Source: CAZQVA01 sp964596685
Lineage (GTDB): Bacteria > Chlamydiota > Chlamydiia > Chlamydiales > VFKH01
Direction of reading: 5' to 3'
Length of the DNA stretch: 60,678 bases
Assembly: GCA_964596685.1 (NCBI GenBank)
Contig: CAZQVA010000012.1
Coordinates: 1-60,678, forward strand
The notes under the pieces were generated by a model. It had not been told where the DNA came from. It worked only from the letters and a program-made list of their open reading frames with translations, and did no database searches. Both the position numbers and the translations under genes were made by a program. Positions 52,005 to 60,678 of the stretch are shown here, piece after piece; the stretch's first letter is position 1, and each line of letters opens with the position of its first letter.

Positions 52005-52961
52005 ATGAAATCTCTACTTGCTGAATATCAATCCCAGCTGGATCATTTTTTCCGTTATGTGGATGCTGCATCTTTAGAACGTCTTGCGCAGGAGTGTGCG
52101 CAATCATCTGGAAATCTTGTGTGGTCAGGTGTTGGCAAGAGTGGGTGGGTGGCAAAAAAAGTGGCGGCGAGTCTTGCTTCTGTGGGCCTTCAAGCGATTG
52201 ATTTATGTCCTCTTCATGCTTTACATGGAGATATTGGCCGTTTACAGAATGGCGACTGGTTGTTCTTGCTGAGCAAGAGCGGCTATACACCTGAATTATT
52301 GCAATTGGCTGTTCATGCGCGCTCTAAAGGGGCGAAAACAGTGGCCATTGTGTGTCAGAAGGATACGCCTCTTGCAAAAGAAGTAGATGATGTTATTTTA
52401 TTGCCCTGTCTTAAAGAATTGTGCCCTTTAAATTTAGCTCCGACAACCTCTGCGGTGTTGCAAATGCTTTTTGGTGATCTTCTTTTAGTCGCTTTAATGC
52501 GCCATAAGGGAATTACCAAAGAGGTTTTTGCTGAAAATCATCCCGCTGGCGCGATTGGAAATAAGTTACTTTTGAAAGTGGGGAGCGTAATGCGCACAAA
52601 AGATGCGCTACCTTTATGTCGCCCTGATGAAGTATTAGTCGATTTATTGGTGCCCATTTCGGAAAAAGGTTGTGGTGCGCTCCTTGTCGTCAATGAACTA
52701 AAGCAGTTACAAGGGATTTTTACGGATGGCGATTTAAGGCGTGCCTTGCAACAATGGGGCTCTTTAGCATTGGACATGCCTGTTAAAAATTTCATGTCCC
52801 CACATCCTAAGACATTGACAGTGACAATGACAGCTTTTGAAGCAATGCAGTTAATGGAAATGCCCCCTTACCCCGTTATGGTTGCTCCTGTGATCGAATC
52901 AGATCAAGTAGTGGGTATAGTAAAAATGCACGATCTCGTGCAACGAGGAATTTGTAAATAG
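52005..52961 (+). CDS. kdsD: D-arabinose-5-phosphate isomerase
   Basis: A 318-residue sugar-phosphate isomerase (KpsF/GutQ/KdsD family) that converts ribulose-5-phosphate to arabinose-5-phosphate for Kdo and LPS synthesis. The N-terminal SIS domain has SGVGKSGWVAKK and LLSKSGYTPEL; LAPTTSAVLQ is the conserved sugar-binding stretch. Two CBS domains follow from about residue 200 to the end. Its substrate comes from the pentose phosphate pathway, whose Gnd is in this window. The ATG follows GAGGGG. Confidence 0.94.
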   Translation: MKSLLAEYQSQLDHFFRYVDAASLERLAQECAQSSGNLVWSGVGKSGWVAKKVAASLASVGLQAIDLCPLHALHGDIGRLQNGDWLFLLSKSGYTPELLQLAVHARSKGAKTVAIVCQKDTPLAKEVDDVILLPCLKELCPLNLAPTTSAVLQMLFGDLLLVALMRHKGITKEVFAENHPAGAIGNKLLLKVGSVMRTKDALPLCRPDEVLVDLLVPISEKGCGALLVVNELKQLQGIFTDGDLRRALQQWGSLALDMPVKNFMSPHPKTLTVTMTAFEAMQLMEMPPYPVMVAPVIESDQVVGIVKMHDLVQRGICK

Positions 52962-52970
52962 AGAGAAAGC

Positions 52971-54242
52971 ATGCAGGCGATATCTAGTTATTGCACAACA
53001 TGGATCCTACTGGGTTTTATCATAGGATACGTTCTAATCGTCTTTGAACATAAAAGTCGCATCAATAAAGCGGCGTCTGCCTTGTTAATGGCGACGATCT
53101 GTTGGGGACTTTATTTTATTTGTTCCTCACAGGAACTTCCGGAAAGCTTAATTAAATTGCGAGAGCACTTTGAAGGGGTCACTGAAATTGTCTTCTTTCT
53201 GATTGGAGCCATGACAATCGTTGAATTGGTGGATAGTCATAAAGGTTTTCAGATCATTACTGATGCAGTGCAAATGCGCTCTAAGAAGAAATTATTGTGG
53301 ATGACAGCATTGCTCGGATTTTTTCTCTCCTCTGTGCTGGATAATTTGACATCCACTATCGTGATGGTCTCTTTATTGCGCAAGTTGATCCCCAATAAAA
53401 AAGAACAGCAACTTTTCGGTGGAATGATGGTCATTGCCACGAATGCAGGTGGGGCCTGGACGCCTATTGGAGATGTGACGACAACCATGTTGTGGATCAA
53501 TGGTCAGATTTCTACGCTGGGAATTATCAAATCTCTATTTGTACCTAGCGTTGTTTGTATTGTTGTGCCAGTCCTTCTGTTGTCTTTCTTTTTGAAAGGG
53601 AATTATGAGCCTATTGAGGCGAGTAAGATTGAGAAGCCAGAGCCCAGAGCAACGCTTATTTTTTGGCTTGGTATTGCCAGTTTAATTTTTGTACCGATTT
53701 TTAAAACAATTACAGGCATGCCACCTGTCATCGGCATGCTACTGGGTGTTGGCGTGATGTGGCTCGTAACGGATCTGCTTCACCGCGATGAGACCCGCTC
53801 GCATTTACGCGTGCCACATGTTTTTAAGAAGATTGACCTCTCTGGCGCTTTGTTCTTTTTAGGCATCCTGCTCGCTGTGGGCTCACTTGAAGTCATCGGT
53901 CTTTTGAAAGAGTTCGCTGATTGGCTGTCTGCCACTTTGCCCAATCTGGGCATCATTGCCATGGTGATAGGACTTGTTTCTGCAGTCATTGACAACGTCC
54001 CCCTCGTTGCAGCGACTATGGGAATGTATGATATAGCTCAGTTCCCGCAAGACAGCGCGCTTTGGGAGATGATTGCTTATGCAGCAGGTACGGGTGGTAG
54101 TATTTTGGTGATTGGATCTGCTGCAGGCGTTGCCTACATGGGGATGGAAAAGGTCGATTTTGCTTGGTATTTTAAGCGAATTAGCGGCCTGGCTTTGGCG
54201 GGATATTTAGCAGGCTTTGCTGTTTATCTGCTGATAGGGTAA
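52971..54242 (+). CDS. nhaD: Na+/H+ antiporter NhaD
   Basis: A 423-residue membrane protein of the NhaD branch of the ion transporter superfamily, with about 12 helices. Conserved features: LDNLTSTIVMVSLLRKL, ATNAGGAWTPIGDVTTTMLW and, in the second half, IDNVPLVAATMGMYD. It exchanges internal Na+ for H+. Ten bases separate it from kdsD. It complements the V-ATPase in ion balance; a sodium cycle in the cell is plausible. Confidence 0.93.
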   Translation: MQAISSYCTTWILLGFIIGYVLIVFEHKSRINKAASALLMATICWGLYFICSSQELPESLIKLREHFEGVTEIVFFLIGAMTIVELVDSHKGFQIITDAVQMRSKKKLLWMTALLGFFLSSVLDNLTSTIVMVSLLRKLIPNKKEQQLFGGMMVIATNAGGAWTPIGDVTTTMLWINGQISTLGIIKSLFVPSVVCIVVPVLLLSFFLKGNYEPIEASKIEKPEPRATLIFWLGIASLIFVPIFKTITGMPPVIGMLLGVGVMWLVTDLLHRDETRSHLRVPHVFKKIDLSGALFFLGILLAVGSLEVIGLLKEFADWLSATLPNLGIIAMVIGLVSAVIDNVPLVAATMGMYDIAQFPQDSALWEMIAYAAGTGGSILVIGSAAGVAYMGMEKVDFAWYFKRISGLALAGYLAGFAVYLLIG

Positions 54243-54265
54243 AAGAGAAGAAAAGGATTTTTCTC

Positions 54266-55333
54266 TTGCGCATTAGCCGATTTCAACAGTGGATGCAGCA
54301 GCAATCCATCGATCTATTTCTGATAGAAGACCCGTTGTCGATAGAATATCTCACGGGTTTTCAGCTCTCTTTAGGCAAATTGCTTTTGGGTCATAACCAT
54401 CAAAAGTTATTTGTGGACGGAAGATATTTTGAAAAAGCCTCGCTCTTAGATGGAATAGAAGTTTGTTTGTGGCACCCCCAAAACCCTTATCCCTTTTTAT
54501 CTGAAATTACTGCAGCCACTAGATTAGGATTTGACAGTGATCGGCTATCCTATGCTGCATTTTTGCATTTACAAACCGCTGTCATGGAGCAAAAGGTCCC
54601 TTTAGTACTGGAGCCTGTTGCGAATCCATTAAAGGAAATGAGAGCTGTAAAGGATCAAGAGGAATTGGATGCCCTTGAAGAGGCTGCGGAATTGGGTTTG
54701 CGCGGTTATGACTTTGTACTGGGTTTGCTAAAAGAAGGGATTTCTGAACAGCAAGTTGCCACGGAACTAGAAATTTTCTGGAGGCGCCAAGGTGCTTCTG
54801 GAGTTGCTTTTGAGAGCATTATTGCCTTTGGTGCCAATTCCAGTCACCCTCATCACCGCGCTTCACAGCGCCAGTTGCGTCCTCAGGATGTTGTATTGAT
54901 TGATATTGGAGTAACACTTAATCGATATCACTCCGATATGACGCGCACGCACTTTTTTAAAAGTGTGCCTGAAAAAATGCAACAAGTATATGAACTTGTG
55001 CTGGCAGCTCATGAGGCGGCCTGTTCTGCTGCGACAGTTGGGATGCGTGCATGTGATCTGGATGCAGTGGCGCGTACAATTATTGAAGCAGGTGGATGGG
55101 GAAAAGAGTTTTGCCACTCGCTGGGCCATGGTATTGGGCTGCAAGTGCATGAATTTCCTCGTCTTTCTGCCAGTGAAAATTGTCTTTTAAAAGAAGGCAT
55201 GGTCATTACGATTGAACCTGGAATCTATCTGCCAAGGGTGGGGGGCGTGAGGATTGAAGATACTGTAGTCATTGAAAAGGCAACCGCTCGTTCATTGACG
55301 CAAAGAAGTAAAGCCTTAGTGGTGCTCTCATGA
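54266..55333 (+). CDS. pepP: M24 family Xaa-Pro aminopeptidase
   Basis: A 355-residue M24 metallopeptidase that removes the residue before proline. Metal ligands are visible in LIDIGVTLNRYHSDMTRT, SLGHGIGLQVHE, ITIEPGIYL and GVRIEDTV (Asp, Asp, His, Glu, Glu), and an N-terminal creatinase-like domain is present. The start is TTG with AAAAGGA seven bases upstream; the family's usual N-terminal pattern supports it. The stop overlaps the cyclase start (ATGA). Confidence 0.9.
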   Translation: MRISRFQQWMQQQSIDLFLIEDPLSIEYLTGFQLSLGKLLLGHNHQKLFVDGRYFEKASLLDGIEVCLWHPQNPYPFLSEITAATRLGFDSDRLSYAAFLHLQTAVMEQKVPLVLEPVANPLKEMRAVKDQEELDALEEAAELGLRGYDFVLGLLKEGISEQQVATELEIFWRRQGASGVAFESIIAFGANSSHPHHRASQRQLRPQDVVLIDIGVTLNRYHSDMTRTHFFKSVPEKMQQVYELVLAAHEAACSAATVGMRACDLDAVARTIIEAGGWGKEFCHSLGHGIGLQVHEFPRLSASENCLLKEGMVITIEPGIYLPRVGGVRIEDTVVIEKATARSLTQRSKALVVLS

Positions 55334-57690
55334 GTTTGCGTAAACGGCTCTTCTTATGGATTGGTGCATTATTTCTGCTTCTTACCCTTGTTTCTTATTT
55401 TTTTCCTCGCCTCATCGTTCGTCAGGAAGTACAGGGTTTACAGCGTGCGTTCGGCTCACAAATTGAAAAAGATCGCTTAGCAGCCTATCGGGAGCGCTCG
55501 CAGAATTTTCAAGAAAAAGTAGAAAATATTCTGGACGCTATCCATACGACGCTGCTGTATGTACAAAACGTGCCTTTGCTACAGCAGTCTTTTGATTCTA
55601 AAGATCACCCACAAAAGGCTGTTTGGACTGCATTAATGCAGCAATTGCTCTATGCACCTCATCTGCAAGCCGTGCAATTGTCTGCGCCTGTAAAATCAGA
55701 TAAAGATTTTGTCATTGCGATCAATAACCCGCGCCTCTATCCAACAGATTCCTTTGCGCTGTCTGATCACTTAGCCCTGGTGCGCTTTATTCCAAGTGAG
55801 GCACAAAATTCCCCCTTGATGGGTCCTTATTTAGGCATTCGTCTTAAAGATGATAGTTCACCGACCGCTTTCATCTATTTTCTTTATCCTGTGGAAGATT
55901 TCTTTGAATTATCAGATAGTGAAGTCATTAAGCTTTTTGAAACAAATCAGTGGGCGCAATTTCAAGTCCTATTGCATTCCCAAATCGAATCGATTGAACA
56001 TGAGTTAACAGATAATAAAATAGATTCGCTTAATGCTCTGGTTGCTTGGAAGAGTCGACGCCAGGTGGAAAAAAAACAACCCATTGATAAAAAAGCGCTC
56101 TTTCACTCGCGCCGTCCCTTGGCGAAGTATGCCCTTGAAAAACCACCAAGAGATCTTCGAAATATCTTTTTCAATAGTGTTAAATTATACACGCAGCTTG
56201 TTTTAACGAGCATGCCTGACACGCCATTTGACCCTGCTGTACCGCTTGGAATGACCTCTCTTTTCGATCGCATTGCGGGAGTGGGCAGAGATGTGGATAG
56301 CCAACAAAAATGGTTTCAGGGATTTGCTCTTCTTAATGAGGAACTATTTTTCAATAGAGCTGTTTTAGAGCCAACAAGCAGTGATAAGAAGTTAGTGGTT
56401 AATCCTCTTTTGAATGATTTTCTCTTAATCGATAGCGGGATGCTCGATGCGATTGAACCCTATCAATTAACAATTGGTTCGAGTTTATTGCCTCTTTTGA
56501 CGGAGATAGCGATTGGCAGTGAATTAGTGGTTTTTGTGGACCCCAAGGGACATGTTCACTCTGTCATTGACGCTGAAGGGAGTGTTCAAAACCCCTTTTT
56601 ATTTGAAGGGATCGATTTTACGCAAATTTTGGATAGTGGTTATGGGCAAATGTTTATCCAAAATCAACCCTATTATTTCCTGCAGCTTAATACACCGCTT
56701 GTGCCTCAGCTCCATCTCTTTATTTTTAAAGCAGATGCCACAGAAGCAATCTATACTTTGAAACAGGTTGTCAGTGAGAGACTCAAAAGTTCCTATTACG
56801 CCTTTTCCTATCAATTGCTCATCGTTTCTATTTTCGTACTTGTCCTTGCTATGGTGATTCTGGCCATCTTATCAAATCGTATCACTAAGCCTATTGTGTT
56901 GTTGGCCCAGGCAACGGAAAAAATTGCTCAGGGTGATTATAACGGCGCTGAACTACCTTCTCTCTCTGATCGCCTCGATGAGATCGCTATGCTATATGAT
57001 AATTTTAGTCATATGTTAGTCGGTTTGCGCGATAAAGAAAGACTGCGCAATGTGCTCGACCGCATGGTTTCACGTGAAATTGCAACGGAAATTTTGAAAG
57101 GAAAATTGCAGCTCGGTGGTGAGAATAAAATTGTGACAGTCCTCTTTGCTGATATTCGTCAATTTACACATCTCACGGAGAATCTTGAGCCGCAGAATTT
57201 GATTATGCAACTCAATGATTATATGACGCGTATGAGTCGATTGATTGAGGGGCAGGGCGGTGTTATCGATAAGTATGTGGGCGATGAGATCATGGGGCTT
57301 TATGGCACACCGATTGAAATGCAAGACTCCGCTAAACGTGCTATTATCAGTGCACTCTTGATGATGCGCGCTTTAGAACTGTGGAATGTCGAAAGAAAGC
57401 AGGAGGGTCTTTTTCCCTTCCAAATAGGTATTGGGATTAATACCGGCAAAGTTGTGGCGGGAAATATGGGCTCTGAAACACGTCTGAGTTATACAGTGTT
57501 AGGGGCGAATGTTAATTTGGCTTCACGTTTGTGTGGGGCGGCAGGGCCAGGTCAAATTTTTATTACTGAAGCTACTCTAGAAGCAAGTGGCCTTAAAGAT
57601 CAGCTAGAAGTAGAAACGCTTGCTGAAATGCATTATAAGGGATTTTCACATCCTATTGCAACGTACCTGATTAAGGGGTGGAAGGCATGA
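55330..57690 (+). CDS. Membrane-bound class III adenylate/guanylate cyclase
   Basis: A 786-residue signalling protein. One helix at about 9-27, a large periplasmic sensor of about 465 residues with no recognised fold, a second helix at about 495-514, a HAMP domain (about 515-570) and a C-terminal class III cyclase domain. The two metal Asp residues are in FADIRQF (near 608) and YVGDEIMG (near 652); Lys in DKYVGD and the NLASRL Asn/Arg pair are as in adenylate cyclases. It would make cAMP in response to an extracytoplasmic signal. Its start overlaps pepP and its stop overlaps the histidine kinase gene, both by ATGA. Confidence 0.92.
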   Translation: MSLRKRLFLWIGALFLLLTLVSYFFPRLIVRQEVQGLQRAFGSQIEKDRLAAYRERSQNFQEKVENILDAIHTTLLYVQNVPLLQQSFDSKDHPQKAVWTALMQQLLYAPHLQAVQLSAPVKSDKDFVIAINNPRLYPTDSFALSDHLALVRFIPSEAQNSPLMGPYLGIRLKDDSSPTAFIYFLYPVEDFFELSDSEVIKLFETNQWAQFQVLLHSQIESIEHELTDNKIDSLNALVAWKSRRQVEKKQPIDKKALFHSRRPLAKYALEKPPRDLRNIFFNSVKLYTQLVLTSMPDTPFDPAVPLGMTSLFDRIAGVGRDVDSQQKWFQGFALLNEELFFNRAVLEPTSSDKKLVVNPLLNDFLLIDSGMLDAIEPYQLTIGSSLLPLLTEIAIGSELVVFVDPKGHVHSVIDAEGSVQNPFLFEGIDFTQILDSGYGQMFIQNQPYYFLQLNTPLVPQLHLFIFKADATEAIYTLKQVVSERLKSSYYAFSYQLLIVSIFVLVLAMVILAILSNRITKPIVLLAQATEKIAQGDYNGAELPSLSDRLDEIAMLYDNFSHMLVGLRDKERLRNVLDRMVSREIATEILKGKLQLGGENKIVTVLFADIRQFTHLTENLEPQNLIMQLNDYMTRMSRLIEGQGGVIDKYVGDEIMGLYGTPIEMQDSAKRAIISALLMMRALELWNVERKQEGLFPFQIGIGINTGKVVAGNMGSETRLSYTVLGANVNLASRLCGAAGPGQIFITEATLEASGLKDQLEVETLAEMHYKGFSHPIATYLIKGWKA

Positions 57691-58742
57691 CACTGCGCCG
57701 CAAGGTGTTTTCTGGCTATGTGATTCTTCTCGGGGTTTTTCTCGGAGCAATTTATCCTTTAGTTGAGTGGTGGATAGCTCGAGAAATTGTCCAGCTAACT
57801 CCTAGCGACATGGCTGTTTCAAGCATTCTCTCGCTACTGCACAAGGATCTACTGCTACTCATTATTTCCCTTCTTGTCGTTTTTGCCTGTTTTGCCTGGT
57901 TGATTTTTTATCAAGCCACACGTCCCATCCGTCGCCTCATTCGCGCAATCGATCTTAACGCTAAGAGTATGGCGCCAATTAATGTAGGGGACATGAGTCC
58001 GGAAGATGATGTGGCTCTTTTGGCAAACGCATTAAATCAACTTTCAGAGCGCATTCGACGTCAAATATCTGTTGGAAAAGATTTTATTGCCAATGCCTCT
58101 CATGAATTAAAAACGCCCATTACGATTATTCGCGGTTTTGCTGAAACACTACATGATCATCCCGAGTTGCCACCTGAAAAGGTCCAAGAGGTAACACACA
58201 AGATTGTTGTGAATTGTCAACGCATGGAAACGCTTGTAAGAAACCTATTAACTCTTGCTGATGTGGAGAATTTGCCTTTAGAGCGGCTTCAGGAATGCAA
58301 TATAGCGATTGCCATTGATAATTGTGTTCAGATGTTGCAAACGTTATACCCTTTGGCCAAAATTGCCCTAACCTATCCGCAAGAACTCTACGTGATAGGG
58401 GATCAAGATTTGCTGGAACTTGCCATCATGAATTTACTCAATAATGCTGCAAAATACAGCAAAGGGGTAGCCCAGATTGCCGTAAATGCCTTTTTAGAAA
58501 ACAAGGAAGTCGTGATTGTTATTTCAGATTGTGGGATAGGAATCCCTAAAGAGGACCAATCGCGTATTTTTGAACGCTTCTACACAGTGAATAAAGCGCA
58601 TTCGCGAAAATTAGGCGGATCAGGTTTAGGGCTTGCAATTACACGAACTATTATTGAGAAGCACCGTGGAAAAATCTCACTGCAGTCCGTACTCGGTGAA
58701 GGCACCACATTTACGATTCGCTTGCCTGCTTCTTTTGTTTAA
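57687..58742 (+). CDS. Sensor histidine kinase, orphan
   Basis: A 351-residue membrane histidine kinase. Two helices (about 10-30 and 53-76) flank a very short periplasmic loop; then HisKA with the phospho-acceptor His139 in NASHELKTPITIIRG, and HATPase_c with MNLLNNAAKY, DCGIGIPKEDQ, FERFY and GGSGLGLAITR. The layout is PhoR/ResE-like. The ATG overlaps the cyclase stop. No response regulator is encoded in the window, so the partner lies elsewhere. Confidence 0.92.
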   Translation: MTLRRKVFSGYVILLGVFLGAIYPLVEWWIAREIVQLTPSDMAVSSILSLLHKDLLLLIISLLVVFACFAWLIFYQATRPIRRLIRAIDLNAKSMAPINVGDMSPEDDVALLANALNQLSERIRRQISVGKDFIANASHELKTPITIIRGFAETLHDHPELPPEKVQEVTHKIVVNCQRMETLVRNLLTLADVENLPLERLQECNIAIAIDNCVQMLQTLYPLAKIALTYPQELYVIGDQDLLELAIMNLLNNAAKYSKGVAQIAVNAFLENKEVVIVISDCGIGIPKEDQSRIFERFYTVNKAHSRKLGGSGLGLAITRTIIEKHRGKISLQSVLGEGTTFTIRLPASFV

Positions 58743-58800
58743 ACCTCTATTATGTGATAATTAAAGCACCTCTAAAGCCCCGATTGATTAAAAGAATTAA

Positions 58801-59793
58801 ATGCTACATCCTTTGACTCGCTCTAAATTATATCCGAAGAAATTGTATGCTGGCGCACATGTGCGCGTGATAGCTCCCGCTAGAAGCCTGGCGTTGATTT
58901 CACCCGCTGTCCGTGCAATTGCCTCAGAGCGTTTTGCACACTTGGGACTCAAACTTTCTTTCGGTCGCTCTGTAGAGGTTTGTGATGGCGCTTTGTCTTC
59001 TTCTATCGATTTAAGAGTGCAGGATTTGCATGAGGCATTTCAAGATACAAGTGTCGATGCTATTTTTACTGTGATTGGCGGGTATAATTCCAATGAATTG
59101 CTCCCTTTTCTCAATTATGACCTGATACAGGCTAATCCTAAAATTTTCTGCGGGTTTTCTGATATTACGGCTTTGAGCAATGCGATCTTTGCAAGAACTG
59201 GACTTGTTACTTACAGTGGGCCCCATTATAGTTCACTTGGGATGCAGCAGGGGATCGAATATACCTTACATGCATTGCAAGCAGCGCTTTTTTCAAATGC
59301 CCCCTATCAAGTCGAGGCGAGTAGAGAGTGGAGCAATGATCTGTGGTTTCTTGATCAAGAGCAACGCACTTTTCATCCCAATGCAGGGATTAAGGTGCTT
59401 AGGGAGGGTCAAGCGACTGGAGATATAGTCGGGGGGAATTTAGGGACACTGGCGCTTTTGCATGGGACACCTTTTATGCCCCGATTAAATGGTGCGATTC
59501 TCTTTATTGAAGCAGAAGAAGGCGTACCACTACATTTATTTAACAGGCAGCTGCACGCCTTATCACAACAGCCGGGATTTGCTCAAATTGCAGCTCTTGT
59601 GATTGGTCGTTTTACTCCCTCATCAAAAATAACTGATGAGGCCATAAGAGAAAGCATTGACTCCATTGACGCTTTAAACAACATCCCCATTGTCTGTAAC
59701 ATTGACTTTGGGCACACAACTCCTCTTATGACCTTTCCTATTGGTGGAGTGGCTACAATCAACAATGATCAGATTACAATCCTGGAGCACTGA
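58801..59793 (+). CDS. LD-carboxypeptidase, peptidase S66 family
   Basis: A 330-residue serine peptidase of the LdcA/MccF family. The nucleophile is Ser120 in GFSDITALSNAI; the catalytic Glu lies in FIEAEEG, and the His in DFGHTTPLMTFPIG. LdcA enzymes trim D-Ala from recycled muropeptide tetrapeptides; MccF enzymes cut microcin C-type aminoacyl nucleotides. No signal peptide, so cytoplasmic. Recycling of mDAP peptides fits the MurE/AmiA genes here, but the microcin-immunity alternative remains possible. It overlaps the next start. Confidence 0.88.
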   Translation: MLHPLTRSKLYPKKLYAGAHVRVIAPARSLALISPAVRAIASERFAHLGLKLSFGRSVEVCDGALSSSIDLRVQDLHEAFQDTSVDAIFTVIGGYNSNELLPFLNYDLIQANPKIFCGFSDITALSNAIFARTGLVTYSGPHYSSLGMQQGIEYTLHALQAALFSNAPYQVEASREWSNDLWFLDQEQRTFHPNAGIKVLREGQATGDIVGGNLGTLALLHGTPFMPRLNGAILFIEAEEGVPLHLFNRQLHALSQQPGFAQIAALVIGRFTPSSKITDEAIRESIDSIDALNNIPIVCNIDFGHTTPLMTFPIGGVATINNDQITILEH

Positions 59794-60512
59794 TGCATAA
59801 TCGTTTAAGTAAAGTTTTAGCAGCTGCAGGAGTGGCATCGCGACGTGCTTGTGAAGAACTCATTCAAGCGGGGCGTGTGACAGTCAATCGCGAGGTAGTC
59901 CGCCTGCCTCAGCACTTTGTCACATTGGGAAAAGATGTGATCTCTGTGGACGGCAAAACGGTGAGCAAATTGCCAACCTATCGGTATTTTGCTTTCAATA
60001 AGCCTGCAGGCTATTTATGCACTCAAGCAGAAAATGCCTCGAAGCGCGTCCTTGATTTTTTTGACCCTAAAGAGCGTCTTTTTACAGTTGGGCGTCTTGA
60101 CAAAGATACGACAGGGCTGATTATCGTCACGAATGATGGTCAATTTGCGCAAGCCGTGATCCATCCCTCCTACGCCATTGAAAAAGAGTATCTTGTAAAA
60201 ACACGCCAAGAGATCACAGAACACCACCTTAAAACACTTTCGCAAGGCACTTTTATAGAAGGTGTTCATGTGGCGCCTGTAAAAGTGGTCAAAGTCCGTC
60301 GAGGTACACTGCGTATCACAATTCAGGAGGGAAAAAAACGCCAGGTCCGCCTCATGATGGCAGATGCGGGGTTAGAAGTCCTCTCTCTCTGCCGCATCCG
60401 GATTGGCAACTTGCTTTTAGGGACCCTTGCCGTGGGGGCCTGGCGCGAAATTTCTTCTAAGGAACGTGAAATGCTCTTAACTGTTGCCTCAGATAACAAA
60501 GTCAATCTCTAG
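59793..60512 (+). CDS. rluB: rRNA pseudouridine synthase, RluB/RsuA family
   Basis: A 239-residue enzyme with an N-terminal S4 domain (SRRACEELIQAGRVTVN) and a RsuA-type catalytic domain. The catalytic Asp is in GRLDKDTTGLIIVTNDG, and the closing motif is EGKKRQVRLM. RluB and RsuA are hard to separate by eye; RluB is preferred for its longer S4 region and EGKKRQVR. The gene starts within the stop of the LD-carboxypeptidase gene and ends next to the stop codon of a convergent frame. Confidence 0.9.
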   Translation: MHNRLSKVLAAAGVASRRACEELIQAGRVTVNREVVRLPQHFVTLGKDVISVDGKTVSKLPTYRYFAFNKPAGYLCTQAENASKRVLDFFDPKERLFTVGRLDKDTTGLIIVTNDGQFAQAVIHPSYAIEKEYLVKTRQEITEHHLKTLSQGTFIEGVHVAPVKVVKVRRGTLRITIQEGKKRQVRLMMADAGLEVLSLCRIRIGNLLLGTLAVGAWREISSKEREMLLTVASDNKVNL

Positions 60513-60678
60513 ATAAAACGGTATCCGTCGTCATCCCCTCCAGCCTCTACACACCCACCTGGAATGCCTATGGTTGCTTGATTTGGATGAGCCCATACGA
60601 CACTGATCCCCCCCCAGCCGCCGCCGACAACGTGGCTGATCTGCTCAAGAGTGAGCAAATGAATGAGCACATCACTAT
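60509..60678 (-). CDS. Partial peptide with double-glycine leader-like sequence
   Basis: A minus-strand frame entering from the right edge, 55 codons to its stop. It contains LTLEQISHVVGG (residues 8-19 of the visible part), which fits the double-glycine leader pattern: Leu at -12, Thr at -11, Ile at -7, Val at -4 and Gly-Gly at -2/-1. The following 36 residues start GWGGISVVWAHPNQAT and end GGDDDGYRFI, with one Cys. Its true start is at or just beyond the edge; a GTG at 60670 is the only start inside. It could be a bacteriocin-like or other exported peptide. The gene is too short and truncated for certainty. Confidence 0.5.
   Translation of the reverse strand, partial: SDVLIHLLTLEQISHVVGGGWGGISVVWAHPNQATIGIPGGCVEAGGDDDGYRFI

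Noticed and set aside
58801..59793. S66 peptidase as a microcin immunity protein paired with the GG-leader peptide at the edge
   Set aside because: MccF acts on aminoacyl-nucleotide microcins, not GG-leader peptides, and the mDAP peptidoglycan genes here make LD-carboxypeptidase the simpler reading.

Overview
The window is a gene-dense stretch of a bacterial chromosome, most probably from the phylum Chlamydiota outside the genus Chlamydia (an environmental, amoeba-type lineage such as a Waddlia, Simkania, Parachlamydia or Criblamydia relative; I cannot resolve which). The evidence is gene content and order: a V-type ATPase operon with the chlamydial layout E / DUF2764 / A / B / D / I / K beside transaldolase; a pbp3-murE-amiA peptidoglycan cluster; glgC followed by a phosphoesterase; a DUF2709-type gene followed by tsaE, engB and dnaQ; pgsA close to glgA; plus tyrS, gnd, lepA, kdsD and nhaD. 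By eye the GC content is in the mid 40s. No rRNA, tRNA or CRISPR array was seen.

Layout. 1-1.2 kb: an IS-like direct repeat, a GxxExxY-family PD-(D/E)XK protein followed by a degenerate hairpin-repeat half, and a fatty-acid 2-hydroxylase. 1.2-3.8 kb, minus strand: transaldolase with four small exported proteins upstream. 3.8-12.8 kb, plus strand: the V-ATPase operon, then a TSUP exporter with its DUF1634 partner and a lipoprotein. 12.9-17 kb: tyrS, a phosphoesterase, uracil phosphoribosyltransferase and a phosphoribosyltransferase-hydrolase fusion. 17-24.4 kb is lineage-specific: an 1186-residue protein, a long inverted repeat, a C39-like protein lacking its cysteine, a CgeB-like glycosyltransferase and a protein made of two tandem copies of one domain. 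24.6-31 kb: peptidoglycan genes, glgC and a phosphoesterase. 31-36.3 kb: two orphan genes, gnd, a 309-bp MITE-like element, argS and a 165-bp MITE-like element. 36.4-45.4 kb: housekeeping genes (tsaE, engB, dnaQ, rlmN, pgsA), then a papain-like candidate, two tiny membrane proteins and an orphan inserted before glgA. 45.5-51.3 kb: lepA, an MFS transporter, three genes that look like a type III secretion translocator set and a membrane protein. 51.4-52 kb: two MITE-like elements. 52-60.5 kb: kdsD, nhaD, an M24 peptidase, a class III nucleotide cyclase, a histidine kinase, an LD-carboxypeptidase and an rRNA pseudouridine synthase. The window ends inside a minus-strand reading frame that looks like a peptide with a double-glycine leader.

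How it fits together. The core genes cover ion-motive energy (V-ATPase, NhaD), cell wall (PBP3, MurE, AmiA, LD-carboxypeptidase), LPS Kdo supply (KdsD), glycogen (GlgC, GlgA), the pentose phosphate pathway (Gnd, Tal), translation (TyrS, ArgS, LepA, RlmN, TsaE, RluB) and pyrimidine salvage (Upp). The accessory genes are mostly exported or predicted effector-like proteins, which suits an intracellular lifestyle. The most unusual features are a four-member family of tiny exported proteins with an RAAxxG motif, one membrane helix and a His-Ser tail, found at two loci 40 kb apart; several families of non-autonomous inverted-repeat elements, one sharing its hairpin with the sequence just downstream of the GxxExxY gene; and the candidate double-glycine peptide at the right edge.
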